A DNA stretch of 64,000 nucleotides from JBBQXH01 sp963710975 (GTDB lineage: Bacteria > Actinomycetota > Thermoleophilia > Gaiellales > Gaiellaceae). The stretch lies in NCBI GenBank assembly GCA_963710975.1, contig CAVQCG010000001.1:186001-250000 (forward strand), read 5' to 3'. A program made the translations under genes and the position numbers. Positions 41,976-51,742 of the stretch are shown here, piece after piece; the stretch's first letter is position 1, and each line of letters begins with the position of its first letter. The notes under the pieces were generated by a model that was not told the origin of the DNA, did no database searches, and saw only the letters and a program-made list of their open reading frames with translations.

Positions 41976-43469
41976 ATGACGAGCCCCCGGTTCACAGCCC
42001 TTTCGCCTTCGTCGACTCGACGAGGTCTTTTTCTCGGGGTGCTCGGTGCGACCCTCGTCTGCGCGGCGGCGTTCTTCGCGTTCGTCTTCCCGCAGACACC
42101 CGGAAGGCTGGGTCGAGCGAGTGTGCGGCTCGTGGACGAGCTCGGCGTGTGGCGTTGGCTCACCGATTCGATCCCCAGCCCCCAGACTCACGACGCGGTT
42201 GCGCTCTCGGTTCCACTCGCCGCGATCATCTTCTTTGCGGCGTACGGGCTCGCCGTGGCACTCGTCTGGCGCTGGTCTGCCAGCCGCCGGGCGCTCCTCG
42301 GGCTCGGAGCCGTCGCCGCCGTCGTCCTGGCGATCGGCGTGATCGCGTTGCCGAACTCGAACACCGACATCTACAGCTACATCGCGTCGGGCAGAGTCGC
42401 CTCCGCCCACGACGCGAACCCCTATTACCACCCACCGTCGGCCTTCCCCGGTGACCCCGTGTACCCGTACGTCTCGACGCAGTACAGCGACAACCTCCCG
42501 TCGAAGCTTCCCGCCTACATGCTCCTCAACGTATCGCTCGCGAAGGTCTCCGGCGACGATCCTGTCACGAACCTCATCGTGTTTCGTCTCGCCTTCTTCG
42601 CGCTGGGCCTCGCCAGCCTCGTTCTCGTCGTACTGACTGCGCGCATCCTGGTTCCGGGCTCGGAGGCAGCCGGGCTCGTGCTCTTCGGCTGGAATCCCAT
42701 CGTCGCCGTCTACGGTCAGAGCAAGACCGACATCGTGATGGTCTTCTTCCTCCTTCTCGCCGCCTATCTCGTGGCACGAGCACGCGAACGCCTCGCCATC
42801 GTCGCGCTCGGCTTCTCGGCGCTGGTGAAACTGATCACGCTCCCGCTCGTGGTGCTCACGCTGGCGCGCGAGGTGCATCTGCGCCGCTGGAGGGAGCTCA
42901 CCATCGCGGTCGGGCTCCTCGCGCTCATCGTCGCGATTGTGTACCTGCCGTTCGCTCACGGCCTCGGCTTGCTTCGAGACCATCTCGGGCTCCTCGGCGC
43001 GGTGGAATCCGCGGAGGGTGTCAACAGATCCGGGGACGGCGGCGCGGAACGACTGCTGAGGGCCTTTCTCGGAGTCGGCTTCGTCATACTCATCGTTCTG
43101 CTCGCACGAAGCCAGGACGGCTCGGCTCGCCAGCTCGTCCGAGGGTGGGCGATCGCAGCTCTCTACTTCGCGGTGTTCCTGACCACGCCTGCGCTCGCGT
43201 GGTACCAGATGGTTCCCCTTGCCCTCGCAGCGGTGAGCGGCTCGGCTGCGATCGCCGTTGCCATGATCGCCCTGAGTTTCGCGTCGTTCCTCTTCGGCTC
43301 CTGGTATGCGGCGTCGAGCTCGGACTTCCCGCTCGGAGACCTCCTCGGGATACCGCCGGGGCTGGTCTATCTGATCCCCGTGGCCGCCGGCGCCGTCGTT
43401 CTGACGATTCTCAGGAACAGCCTCCCGGGCCGCTCGCGGCAGGCACCGTCACGCAGGGCTCTGCGCTGA
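41976..43469 (+). CDS. GT-C-type integral membrane glycosyltransferase (polyprenol-phosphate-mannose-dependent-like)
   Basis: A 497-residue polytopic membrane protein with about 11-12 segments. The loop NSNTDIYSYIASGRVASAHDANPYYHPP, with acidic residues after the second or third segment, is typical of GT87/MptA-B-like mannosyltransferases, which use polyprenol-phospho-sugars outside the membrane. A second loop, NPIVAVYGQSKTDIVMVFFLL, is also family-like. ATG 41976 gives a short cytoplasmic N-terminus before the first segment. Acceptor unknown; a cell-wall glycan or glycolipid is likely. It is divergent from ridA with a 155-bp gap. Confidence 0.75.
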   Translation: MTSPRFTALSPSSTRRGLFLGVLGATLVCAAAFFAFVFPQTPGRLGRASVRLVDELGVWRWLTDSIPSPQTHDAVALSVPLAAIIFFAAYGLAVALVWRWSASRRALLGLGAVAAVVLAIGVIALPNSNTDIYSYIASGRVASAHDANPYYHPPSAFPGDPVYPYVSTQYSDNLPSKLPAYMLLNVSLAKVSGDDPVTNLIVFRLAFFALGLASLVLVVLTARILVPGSEAAGLVLFGWNPIVAVYGQSKTDIVMVFFLLLAAYLVARARERLAIVALGFSALVKLITLPLVVLTLAREVHLRRWRELTIAVGLLALIVAIVYLPFAHGLGLLRDHLGLLGAVESAEGVNRSGDGGAERLLRAFLGVGFVILIVLLARSQDGSARQLVRGWAIAALYFAVFLTTPALAWYQMVPLALAAVSGSAAIAVAMIALSFASFLFGSWYAASSSDFPLGDLLGIPPGLVYLIPVAAGAVVLTILRNSLPGRSRQAPSRRALR

Positions 43470-43480
43470 GAGACAGCGGC

Positions 43481-43816
43481 TCAGGCAGCGATCCGGCGCT
43501 GCTCGCGCTCCTGCCGGGCCCGCTCGCGCTCCTCGAGCGAGCGCTCCCTGTGGCGCTTGCGCCGCGCGCGCTCGCGCTTCGTCGCAGCTGCGACCGCGAC
43601 GCCGTCTCGCATCTCCTGGAGAAGAAGGCCGACGAGCGTCGGCAGGACGCATGCCGCTCCGACGAGGAAGGGGTCGTTCGAGACCGCATTCGCGACGAGC
43701 GCGGCGATCACGCCTCCCGCGGCGAAGAGCGCTGCAACGGGGCGGCGCCTGAGGATCCCCGGCTTCACGAGGACCAGGGTGAGCAGGACCAGGGATACGA
43801 CGGCGGCAAGTAACAC
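43481..43816 (-). CDS. Small hypothetical membrane protein
   Basis: A 111-residue protein with three hydrophobic segments (LLAAVVSLVLLTLVLVKPGIL, PVAALFAAGGVIAALVANAVS, FLVGAACVLPTLVGLLL) and a C-terminal, highly basic and acidic helix (KRERARRKRHRERSLEERERARQERE) likely to be a cytoplasmic coiled tail. GTG 43816. No family recognised. Convergent with the glycosyltransferase, 11 nt between stops. Confidence 0.55.
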   Translation of the reverse strand: MLLAAVVSLVLLTLVLVKPGILRRRPVAALFAAGGVIAALVANAVSNDPFLVGAACVLPTLVGLLLQEMRDGVAVAAATKRERARRKRHRERSLEERERARQEREQRRIAA

Positions 43817-43909
43817 GATGGGACTGCTCGCACGCTAGAGCGCGGACCGGACGGCATCGCGGTCCACGCACGAACCTCCGGACCGCGGACGCGGGATGAT
43901 AGGGATGCC

Positions 43910-45799
43910 CTAGGACGGAGTGGCGTGCGAGGCCTGTGCGTCCTCGAACAGCTCTTCCCAGCGTTGCAGGAGCGCCTGCAGCTCCTCGCGCTCGCGGCGG
44001 TGCGCGGCGATGAGGTCGACGTCCGACCAGTCTTCGGCCAGAGAGCGCTCGAGGCCGGCGATTCTCTCCTCGCCGGCCGAGATCTCCGCCTCGATTCGCT
44101 CGAGCGCGCTCGGTCCTGGACGGCGCCGCTCCGGGGCTGGAGCTCGCGCCGGCGCCGTCGGGACTGGCTCCGGCATCACGTCGACCTCCGTCCGGCGCCG
44201 GACGAGATCGGCCCAGCCGCCCACGTGAGAGACGAGCTCACCGTCTTCCACGGCGAGCATTCGAGTCGCGACGGCGTCGAGTAACGCGCGGTCGTGCGAG
44301 ACCAGCAAGAGCGTCCCGGGGAAGGCGTCGAGCGCTGCCTCGAGCGCTTCGCGGCTTTCCAGATCCAGATGGTTGGTCGGCTCGTCGAGCACGAGGAAGT
44401 TCGCACCCGAGGCGACGACGAGCGCGAGGGCGAGCCGCCGTCTCTCGCCGCCCGAGAGGGCGGACACGGACTTCTCGTGGGCCTCCCAGCCGGAGAAGAG
44501 GAAGCGTCCGAGCAGCGCTTGGGCCTGGGGTCGCTGGAGCCCCGTGGCCGCCTGCGCGCATTGGAGCACCGTGGACCGCCCGTCGAGCTCGACGTCATGC
44601 TGGGAGAAGTAGGCGACCTCGACCCCGTAGCCGAGCTTGACTCCAGCAACGGGGTCTCGACGCCCGAGCACGGTCTCGATCAGCGTCGTCTTGCCGCTCC
44701 CGTTCGGTCCGACCAGGCAGACGTGCTCGCCACGCTCGATTGCGAACGACACGTTCGACAGGAGATGCTTCTCCCCCGCGTCCAGGTCGAGCCCCTCGAC
44801 CTCGAGCACGGTCCGGCCGCTTCTCGCGGGCTGCAGGAACTCGAAGCCGAGTCGCTTCGAGCGCCGGTTGAGGAGCGCTGCCTCCGCCGCGGCGGCGCTT
44901 TTCTCCTTCTCGAGCCTGGCGATCTGCGTGAGCTTCGCCTGCGCCTGTTTCGCCTTGTCCTTCTTCGCTCGGAACCGCTCCACGAAGCGCTCCAGCCGGA
45001 CGATGTCCTCGGCGACGCGCGCGACCGTCTTCTGGGCGTTGAGGGCGCGCTCAGCTTTCTCACGCCTCCACGCGTGCCAGGGCCCCGCGAAGAATGTCGA
45101 CTTCCCCGCCTCGAGCTCGAGGACCGAGTTGGCCGTCGCCTCGAGGAACCAGCGGTCGTGTGCGACCAGGATGACGCCGGCGTCGAGAGTCGAGAGCTCC
45201 TGCTCCAGCCATTCGAGGCTGTCGAGATCGAGGTGGTTCGTCGGCTCGTCGAGCAGGAGGATGTCCGGATCGCCTGCGAGCGCTCGGGCCAGCGAGGCGC
45301 GCGTCAACTCTCCGCCGGAGAAGGTCGAGAGCGATCGCCCGAGGTCGCGATCGGCGAAACCGAGGCCGCGGACGATCCCGGAGACGCGCTCCCGCCAGGC
45401 ATATCCGCCGGCGTGCTCGAGGCGCGCCTGCGCGTCGGCGTAGCGACGCAGGGTATCTCGGCCGTGGTCTCCCCCTGCCATCGCCTCTTCGAGGCGGCGC
45501 AACTCCTGCTCCGCGGCGAGACCCGATGCACCCGAAAGGGCATACTCGGAGAGCGGCAGGCTGCTCTGCGCCGGCGGTCGCTGATCGTGGAGGGCGACCC
45601 GTGCGCCTTTCTCGAAGGCCAGCTCGCCGCCGTGGATCTCCGTTTCGCCCATGAGCATGCGCAGCAGCGTCGTCTTGCCGGCACCGTTCGGGCCGGCGAG
45701 CGCGATCCGCCCACGACGTTCGAGCTTGAACGACACGCCGTCGAAGAGCGGCGAACCCGCGATCTCCTTGCGGAGGTTCGATGCGATGAGGACGGCCAC
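43910..45799 (-). CDS. ABC-F family ATPase
   Basis: A 629-residue soluble protein with two ABC domains in tandem and no membrane segment, the ABC-F layout; these proteins act on ribosomes as translation factors or antibiotic-resistance factors. Domain 1: GPNGAGKTTLL, signature SGGELTRASLA, Walker B ILLLDEPTNHLD. The linker is a charged helical pair (FVERFRAKKDKAKQAQAKLTQ). Domain 2: GPNGSGKTTLIE, signature SGGERRRLALA, LVLDEPTNHLD. The C-terminal extension ends in a coiled coil (ISAGEERIAGLERSL). GTG 45799. No antibiotic-specific subgroup can be named. Confidence 0.92.
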   Translation of the reverse strand: MAVLIASNLRKEIAGSPLFDGVSFKLERRGRIALAGPNGAGKTTLLRMLMGETEIHGGELAFEKGARVALHDQRPPAQSSLPLSEYALSGASGLAAEQELRRLEEAMAGGDHGRDTLRRYADAQARLEHAGGYAWRERVSGIVRGLGFADRDLGRSLSTFSGGELTRASLARALAGDPDILLLDEPTNHLDLDSLEWLEQELSTLDAGVILVAHDRWFLEATANSVLELEAGKSTFFAGPWHAWRREKAERALNAQKTVARVAEDIVRLERFVERFRAKKDKAKQAQAKLTQIARLEKEKSAAAAEAALLNRRSKRLGFEFLQPARSGRTVLEVEGLDLDAGEKHLLSNVSFAIERGEHVCLVGPNGSGKTTLIETVLGRRDPVAGVKLGYGVEVAYFSQHDVELDGRSTVLQCAQAATGLQRPQAQALLGRFLFSGWEAHEKSVSALSGGERRRLALALVVASGANFLVLDEPTNHLDLESREALEAALDAFPGTLLLVSHDRALLDAVATRMLAVEDGELVSHVGGWADLVRRRTEVDVMPEPVPTAPARAPAPERRRPGPSALERIEAEISAGEERIAGLERSLAEDWSDVDLIAAHRREREELQALLQRWEELFEDAQASHATPS

Positions 45800-45847
45800 C
45801 CCGTCAAGGGTAGTACCTGGTCTCCGTGGCTCGCCGCCCTCGGATGC

Positions 45848-47353
45848 TCAGCCGATGCCGTAGATCGCGCGCGTCTTCGTCTCGAGATACCGCAGGTAGG
45901 GCTCGGCGTCGATCGGGCCGCCCACGATGCGGGCGAGGGTCTGTCTGGGTGTGAACTTTCTCCCGTGTCGATGCAGGTTCTCGCGCAACCACTCGCGGAG
46001 ATCGAGGAACTCGCCGGCTTCCACCTGGGCATCGAGGTCGGGGATCGCGATGTGGGCCGCGTCCCAGATCTGCACGGACATGACGTTCCCGAGCGCATAC
46101 GTCGGGAAGTACCCGATCGTCCCCCCCGACCAGTGGATGTCCTGGAGCACACCCCGTGCATCGTCGGGCACGTCGACACCGAGATACTCCTCCATCCGCG
46201 CGTTCCACGCCTCCGGCAGGTCTCGCAGCGCGACGGTGCCCGCGAGGATGTCCTGCTCGAGCTCGAAGCGCAAGATGACATGGAGGTTGTAGGTCACCTC
46301 GTCGGCCTCCACACGGATGAGCGAGGGCTTGACCGCGTTCACGGCGCGGTAGAACGTCTCCTCGTCCACCGCCCCGAGCGCCTCCGGAAACGTCTCGCGA
46401 AGCGATGGGTAGAACCGGCGCCAGAAGGGTCGGCTCCGTCCTACGAGGTTCTCCCACAGCCTGCTCTGCGATTCGTGGAGCCCGAGCGAGACTCCACCCG
46501 CGAGCGGTGTGCGCTCCAGCGACGGGCTCGCGCCGTGCTCGTAGAGGCCGTGGCCGCACTCGTGCATGGCGGCGAAGAGCCCGGTGAGGTGGTCCGGCGC
46601 GTAGCGCGTCGTGATCCTCACGTCGTTCACCGAGAAGTTCGTCGCGAAGGGGTGCGGAGCCAGGTCGATCCGCCACGAGCCCGCGTCGAAGCCGAAGCGC
46701 TCGATGACGGAGGGGACGAATTTCTTCTGGCGCTCGATCGGATACTCCCCGCGGAGGCAGGAGTCGTCGACCGCACCCGCGTGCTCGCGCGTGGCCGCGA
46801 TCAGCGGTACGAGACGCTCCTTCAGGCGTCCGAAGATCTCGCGGACCTCCGCGGTCGTCATCCCGGGCTCGTAGTCGTCGAGAAGGATGTCGTATGGCTC
46901 GGCGGCCGGCTCGAAGCAGTCGATGTACCGGTGCTTCAGCTCGACATTCCGCTCGAGGAACGGCAGGAATCTGGAGAAGTCCGACTCGGCCCGAGCCTCG
47001 AACCATGCGGATTGCCCCATCGACGCGGCGCGCGTGAGCTCGGCCTGTAGGTCGGTCGGAACACGAACGGCCTTCTCGTAGTCCCTGCGGGTGACGCGAA
47101 TCAGGCTGGCCTCGTCCGACTCGGGATCGAGCGCGTCCTCGAGCGAACCGACCTGCTCGAGCAGGCCGCCGATGCCGTTCTCGGTGAATCGCTCGTGCGC
47201 GATCCTCGAAACGGTCGCGAGCTGCTCGGCTCGAGCCTGAGCACCTCCGCGCGGCATCATCGTCTCCTGGTCCCAGCCGAGCAGGCGAAGCGTTCGACCC
47301 AGGTCGGAGACCTGTGCCAGCCGTGTTTTCAGATCCTGGAAGCGCTCGTCCAT
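45848..47353 (-). CDS. M32-family (Taq-type) metallocarboxypeptidase
   Basis: A 501-residue M32 carboxypeptidase, which removes C-terminal residues from peptides. The Zn-site HEXXH is AMHECGHGLYEHG, and the third ligand lies in the characteristic HESQSRLWENLVGRS. Other M32 signatures: RITTRYAPDHLTGLFA, YFPTYALGNVMSVQIW and LRENLHRHGRKFTPRQTL. Length matches the family. ATG 47353 begins MDERFQDLKTRLAQVSDL. It lies 48 nt upstream of the ABC-F gene on the same strand and is divergent from the MFS gene. Confidence 0.93.
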   Translation of the reverse strand: MDERFQDLKTRLAQVSDLGRTLRLLGWDQETMMPRGGAQARAEQLATVSRIAHERFTENGIGGLLEQVGSLEDALDPESDEASLIRVTRRDYEKAVRVPTDLQAELTRAASMGQSAWFEARAESDFSRFLPFLERNVELKHRYIDCFEPAAEPYDILLDDYEPGMTTAEVREIFGRLKERLVPLIAATREHAGAVDDSCLRGEYPIERQKKFVPSVIERFGFDAGSWRIDLAPHPFATNFSVNDVRITTRYAPDHLTGLFAAMHECGHGLYEHGASPSLERTPLAGGVSLGLHESQSRLWENLVGRSRPFWRRFYPSLRETFPEALGAVDEETFYRAVNAVKPSLIRVEADEVTYNLHVILRFELEQDILAGTVALRDLPEAWNARMEEYLGVDVPDDARGVLQDIHWSGGTIGYFPTYALGNVMSVQIWDAAHIAIPDLDAQVEAGEFLDLREWLRENLHRHGRKFTPRQTLARIVGGPIDAEPYLRYLETKTRAIYGIG

Positions 47354-47476
47354 GCCCTCGTGGCCGCACGCGGCGACGACATCTTACGCACGTGTCAAAC
47401 CCCGATGCCGGCAAGAGCTGAGGTGCACTGTCGGGCGAGTCCATGCCCGTTCCGGGTCGGTGGCTATGCTCCGCCG

Positions 47477-48842
47477 ATGCGCGGGCAGTCGCTGTGGTCG
47501 TCCGTTCTCATCGCCGCCGTCACTGCCGCGGTCGCCGTGGCGTTCGCCGACTCGTCGATCGTCGTGCTCGCCCTGCCCGAGCTCTACGCGGACTTCGACA
47601 CGACGATCGTCGGGGTCTCCTGGGTCATCACCTCGTACAACCTCGTCGTCGCCATCGTGGCGCTCGCGATCGTGCCGATCGTCGGCCGGATCCGCGCCGA
47701 GATCGTCATGGCGACCGGGCTGGCGATCTTTCTCGTCGCCTCGGTGGCATGTGCACTCGCGGATAACCTCACCTGGCTCATCAGCGCACGCTGCGTCCAG
47801 GGCTTCGGCGCCGCCTTCCTCCTCGCAGGATCGCTCAACGTCCTCGTCGCGCTGACTCGATCGCAGGTGAGGGGTGCACTCATCTGGACGCTCGCCGGAA
47901 CATTCGGAGCCGCACTCGGACCCGCGCTCGGCGGCGCGCTCACGGAGGCTTTCAGCTGGCAGGCGATCTTCGTCACGCAGGCCCCGATCGCGGGGCTGGC
48001 ACTGCTTGCGGCGTTCGGCTCACACGTCCAATCGGCGACGCTCGATCCGTCGACGGGCTCGCTCAGGCGGACGATCCCGTCGAACATCGCGCTTGCGCTC
48101 GTCTTCGCTGCGCTCGTCGGCGCCCTGTTTCTCGCTGTCCTGCTGATCGTGACCGCATGGGGCTACTCGCCCCTCGGTGGGGCGGCGATCGTATCGACCC
48201 TTCCCGCGGGCACGCTCCTCGCCTACCCCCTGTCCCGGCGTCTGACGAGTCTGACCGCCGTCGTCGGCGGTGCGTTGCTCCTCGCGATCGGTCTGGTCGG
48301 ACTGGCGCTTCTTCCCTCGTCGAGCGCCTTGTACGCAGGGATATCGCTCGCGCTCTGCGGGTTCGGCATCGGCCTCGCGATCCCCCCGCTCAGCCGTGCG
48401 GCACTCCGGGTCGATTCAGGGCTCACCCGCAGCGGCACCCTGACCATCGGCTTCCGCCACGTCGGGCTCGTCGTTGCACTCGTCCTGATCGCCCCCCTGG
48501 TCGCCAGAGATCTCGAGCCGGCCGCCAACCGGGCGACCCTGAACGCGACTGCGGTGATCCTCGAGGGTCAGATCCCGCTCACGAAGAAGATCCCGCTCGC
48601 ACTCGACATGAGCGAGGCGTTCGGCCAGGCGCGGCGGGGTGAGATCCCCGACCTCACCGGCCCGTTCGACAAGCAGGGCGCCAAGACCGACGTAAGCGTG
48701 GCCGCGGCTCCGCAACGACCTGATCGCCGCGATCGAAGCTGCGATCACGCACGGGTTCAGGAACGCCTTCTTCCTGTGCGCGCTGTTCGCCATCCTCGTC
48801 CTCGTACCCGTGCTCGCGTTCCGCCGGAGGGCGGTCGCGTGA
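47477..48842 (+). CDS. MFS multidrug-type transporter (apparent frameshift near 48704)
   Basis: A ~454-residue major facilitator transporter with 12-14 membrane segments; it resembles DHA2-type drug/H+ antiporters (FADSSIVVLALPELYADFDTTIVGVSWVITSYNLVVAIVAL, ARCVQGFGAAFLLAGSLNVLVA). ATG 47477. The zero frame runs past a break after ...AKTDVSVA: one extra base near 48704 moves the true ending RLRNDLIAAIEAAITHGF and the last segment NAFFLCALFAILVLVPVLAF into another frame ending at TGA 48840-48842. Because of the indel, the zero frame appears fused to the next gene, giving a false 600+ residue protein. Probably an assembly indel, as the displaced segment is well preserved. Confidence 0.8.
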
Positions 48843-49294
48843 CGCGATCCTGGATCGGCCTTGCCGGACTGGGGGCGCTGCTCGTGGTCGGTGTGACACT
48901 GATCGCGGTCGAGATCTCGAAGGGGGCGCTCGACTACGGCACGGAGACCGTCGCCGCACCCTGTGCGGATCACCCGGCCTTCCCCGGAGAGGGGCTCGAT
49001 GCAACGATTCAGCGGATCGTTCTCGACGGGCTCGACGGGGCGGCCTGCAAGCTCGGCGTCACGCGCGAGGAACTCGTCCTCTCCCTCGACAAGCGATCCG
49101 GCGTCACCATCGACTGGGACAAGAAGGCTGTCGAGGATGCCGTCCGCGCGGGGCTCATCAAGGCGGTACAGGAGGCAGACGACCGCGGCACGATTCCCGG
49201 GCTCCTCGTGCCGATCATCGAGAAGGCGATCGAGAAAGCTCCGATCAGCGTGCTGATCGAGGGGGGCTCGAAGCTCCTCGACCTCTTCCAGTAA
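48839..49294 (+). CDS. Hypothetical single-span exported protein
   Basis: A 151-residue protein starting at GTG 48839, overlapping the MFS stop by 4 nt, so it is coupled to the transporter. An N-terminal membrane or signal segment (SWIGLAGLGALLVVGVTLIAVEI) is followed by an exterior domain with two Cys (APCADHPAFPGEGLDATIQRI, GAACKLGVTREELVLSL) and helices ending SVLIEGGSKLLDLFQ. The Cys pair may form a disulfide outside the membrane. No family recognised; it could be a partner of the transporter. Confidence 0.65.
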   Translation: MTRSWIGLAGLGALLVVGVTLIAVEISKGALDYGTETVAAPCADHPAFPGEGLDATIQRIVLDGLDGAACKLGVTREELVLSLDKRSGVTIDWDKKAVEDAVRAGLIKAVQEADDRGTIPGLLVPIIEKAIEKAPISVLIEGGSKLLDLFQ

Positions 49295-49696
49295 GGGACC
49301 ACCGAAAAGCGTCCTTGCGGCACCGCGGAGGCCGCGAAGCGACTCCTGACGCGGCACCGTCGAACGTGAAGGGGTCGAACGTCGAACGGGGTCAGACCCC
49401 TTTCGACTCGCGCAGCTTCCGGAGCTCGTTCGTTTCAGATCGGGCAGATGTTGGTGCACTTCCGAGCGGTTTGCGGGGATCGTGGCAGCCGTCAAGGCTC
49501 GAATCGACGGCATCGGCGGTTCTCATGCCCACGATGACCGATGATCGCGAAGGAACATGTGGAACCTTGGACGACGAACCGACACACTTCGGGATCGCCG
49601 GGCCAAGCCCCGCGACGAACCTCCGCGGCCGGCTCACGCCGACCGCTGCGCGGAACGCCTTCCGGCGTTCCTTCCGAGGCGGTACGATCGCCTCTC
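49295..49696. other. 402-bp intergenic region
   Basis: Between the transporter partner and the molybdopterin oxidoreductase, both on +. It contains three GTCGAACG copies (49359, 49374, 49381) and a 27-nt inverted repeat (next entry). Open frames here have no family features. The oxidoreductase promoter probably lies in the last ~150 bp, but I cannot name boxes. Confidence 0.55.
49381..49407. repeat. Extended GGGGTC-A-GACCCC palindrome, copy 2
   Basis: Left arm GTCGAACGGGGTC, central A, right arm GACCCCTTTCGAC: 12 of 13 positions pair. The core 13-mer is identical to the one at 11168-11180. Three direct GTCGAACG copies lie in and beside it. It could be a terminator, protein site or REP-like repeat. 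Confidence 0.6.
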
Positions 49697-51718
49697 GTGA
49701 CCGAGACCATCCTGACGACGTGCCCGCGAGACTGTTACGACGCCTGCGGGATCGCCGTCGTCAAGGAGAACGGCAGCATCAAGCACGTCCGGGGAGACCC
49801 GGCGCATCCCGTCAGCCGGGGCCGACTCTGTCCGAAGTGCTCGATCGGCTACAACGGGGCCTTTCGGGATCCCGAGAAGCGCCTGCTCACCCCCCAGTGC
49901 CGGGTCGGACCGAAGGGAGCAGGCGAGTTCGAGCCCGTCTCGTGGGACACGGCCATCGACGAAGTCGCGTCCCGCCTCGGCACGATCGCCGCGGAGGCGG
50001 GCTCGCACACGATCCTGAACACCCACTACACCGGGACGCTCTCGCTGCTCGCGTACGCCTTCCCGCTGCGGTTCTTCAACCGGCTCGGAGCGACCGAAGT
50101 CGACCCGGATACCGTCTGCAACAAGGCGGGACACGTTGCTCTCGACTACGTCTACGGCACGTCGGAAACGGGCTTCGACCCGCGTACCGCGCGCGATTCC
50201 GCCTGCATCGTCGTGTGGGGCGCGAATCCGTCGGCCTCGGCTCCCCACGCCGACTGGCACTGGCTGCCGGAATCGCAGGCCCGCATCATCGTCGTCGACC
50301 CGATCCGCACCGGGACGGCGGAGCAGGCCGAGATCCACCTCCAGCCGTTCCCGGGCAGTGACGCGGCTCTCGCCTTCGCGCTGCTCGCGGCGACCCGCCG
50401 CCAAGGTCTCCTCGACCGAGCATTCCTCGACGAGCATGCCGTAGGCTGGGATGAGCTCGAGCCGCTCCTCGACGACTGCACGCCCGAGTGGAGCGAGACG
50501 GTCACCGGCGTACCGTCGGAGTCCATCGAGGAAGCGGCGACCCTCTACGCTCGCGGCCCCTCCCTCCTGTGGCTCGGCCAGGGGCTTCAGCGGCAGCGAA
50601 CCGGTGGAAACGTCATGCGGGCCTGTTCGATCCTTCCCGTGGCGACCGGGAACCTCGGCAAGCCCGGGACGGGGTTCCTCTACCTGAACGGAACGGACTC
50701 GCGCGGGATCGACTTCGACGAGCTGACGAAGCCCGAGCTGGCCTCGGATCCGCCTCCGCCTGTCAGTCACATGGATCTCGCCGCTCGCCTCGAGGACACC
50801 GACAGGTCGCGCGCGCTCGTCGCCTGGAACATCAACATCGCCGCGTCGAACCCCGACCAGGAGCGGCTCCATCACGCCCTCGCCCGTGAGGATCTCTTCA
50901 CCGTCGTCATCGACATCTTCCCGACCGACACGGTTCGCTACGCGGACGTCGTCCTTCCTGCGGCGAGCTTCCTCGAGTTCGACGACCTTGTCGCGTCGTA
51001 CTTCAACCTCAGCCTTTCGGCGCAGGTGAAGGCAGCGGAGCCGCTCGGCGAGTCGCTGCCGAACCAGGAGATCTTCCGGCGGCTCGCCCGAGCCATGGGG
51101 TTCGCGGAGCCCGAGCTCTACGAGACCGACTCCGACGTGATCGGCCGCATCCTGCGCGGCACGGGCGTGGGGCTCGGCTTCCACGAGCTTGCGCGTCGGG
51201 GGACCGTTCCGATCGGCGATGAGCCGATCGTCCAGTTCGAGGATCTCGCGTTCCCGACGCGGAGCGGCCGGGTCGAGATCGCCTCGGATCGAGCCGAGGC
51301 CGACGGCCTTCCCCGCACCCCGCTCCCGCTCGCCGACGCACGGCCGAGCGAAGGCCGTCTACGGCTCGTCACCCCGGCGTCGTCGTGGCTCCTCAACGAC
51401 AGCTTTGCGAACGACGCGAAGATCTCTCGCCGTCTGGGCGCCGCGACGGTGGCGCTGCACCCGGCCGATGCCGAGGATCGCGACCTCGCCGCCGGAAGCG
51501 ACGTGCTCCTCGCGAACGCGACCGGGAGCCTGCGGCTTCGGCTCGAGCTTTCCGATGCCGTCCCGCGAGGCGTCGCGCTCTCCCACAAGGGACGCTGGCC
51601 AGGCTCGGAGCCGACCGGTGCGAACGTGAACGTGCTGAACCCTGGTGAGAAAGCGGACATGGGTGAGAGCACGGCCGTTCACGGAGTCGAGGTCACGGTC
51701 TCCGCCGTGCCCGCGTAG
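49697..51718 (+). CDS. Molybdopterin (bis-PGD) oxidoreductase, DMSO-reductase family
   Basis: A 673-residue catalytic subunit of the DMSO-reductase/formate-dehydrogenase family. The N-terminal [4Fe-4S] motif is TCPRDCYDACG...GRLCPKCS. Family blocks follow: PVSWDTAIDEVASRLG, LNTHYTGTLSLLAYAFP, VVWGANPSASAPHADWHWL, GQGLQRQRTGGNVMRACSILPVATGNLGKPGTG and a C-terminal domain SRRLGAATVALHPADAEDRDLAAG. GTG 49697 is placed directly before TETILTTCPRDC. The residue ligating Mo is not evident by eye; NKAGH at the expected place has no Cys or selenocysteine. No electron-transfer subunit or chaperone gene is adjacent. No Tat signal, so cytoplasmic. Confidence 0.88.
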   Translation: MTETILTTCPRDCYDACGIAVVKENGSIKHVRGDPAHPVSRGRLCPKCSIGYNGAFRDPEKRLLTPQCRVGPKGAGEFEPVSWDTAIDEVASRLGTIAAEAGSHTILNTHYTGTLSLLAYAFPLRFFNRLGATEVDPDTVCNKAGHVALDYVYGTSETGFDPRTARDSACIVVWGANPSASAPHADWHWLPESQARIIVVDPIRTGTAEQAEIHLQPFPGSDAALAFALLAATRRQGLLDRAFLDEHAVGWDELEPLLDDCTPEWSETVTGVPSESIEEAATLYARGPSLLWLGQGLQRQRTGGNVMRACSILPVATGNLGKPGTGFLYLNGTDSRGIDFDELTKPELASDPPPPVSHMDLAARLEDTDRSRALVAWNINIAASNPDQERLHHALAREDLFTVVIDIFPTDTVRYADVVLPAASFLEFDDLVASYFNLSLSAQVKAAEPLGESLPNQEIFRRLARAMGFAEPELYETDSDVIGRILRGTGVGLGFHELARRGTVPIGDEPIVQFEDLAFPTRSGRVEIASDRAEADGLPRTPLPLADARPSEGRLRLVTPASSWLLNDSFANDAKISRRLGAATVALHPADAEDRDLAAGSDVLLANATGSLRLRLELSDAVPRGVALSHKGRWPGSEPTGANVNVLNPGEKADMGESTAVHGVEVTVSAVPA

Positions 51719-51742
51719 ACGGGCGTCGGTACCGCCGAACGA

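Noticed and set aside
44294..47050. 918-codon + strand frame over the ABC-F and M32 genes
   Set aside because: Both underlying genes have complete catalytic motifs; this frame has none.
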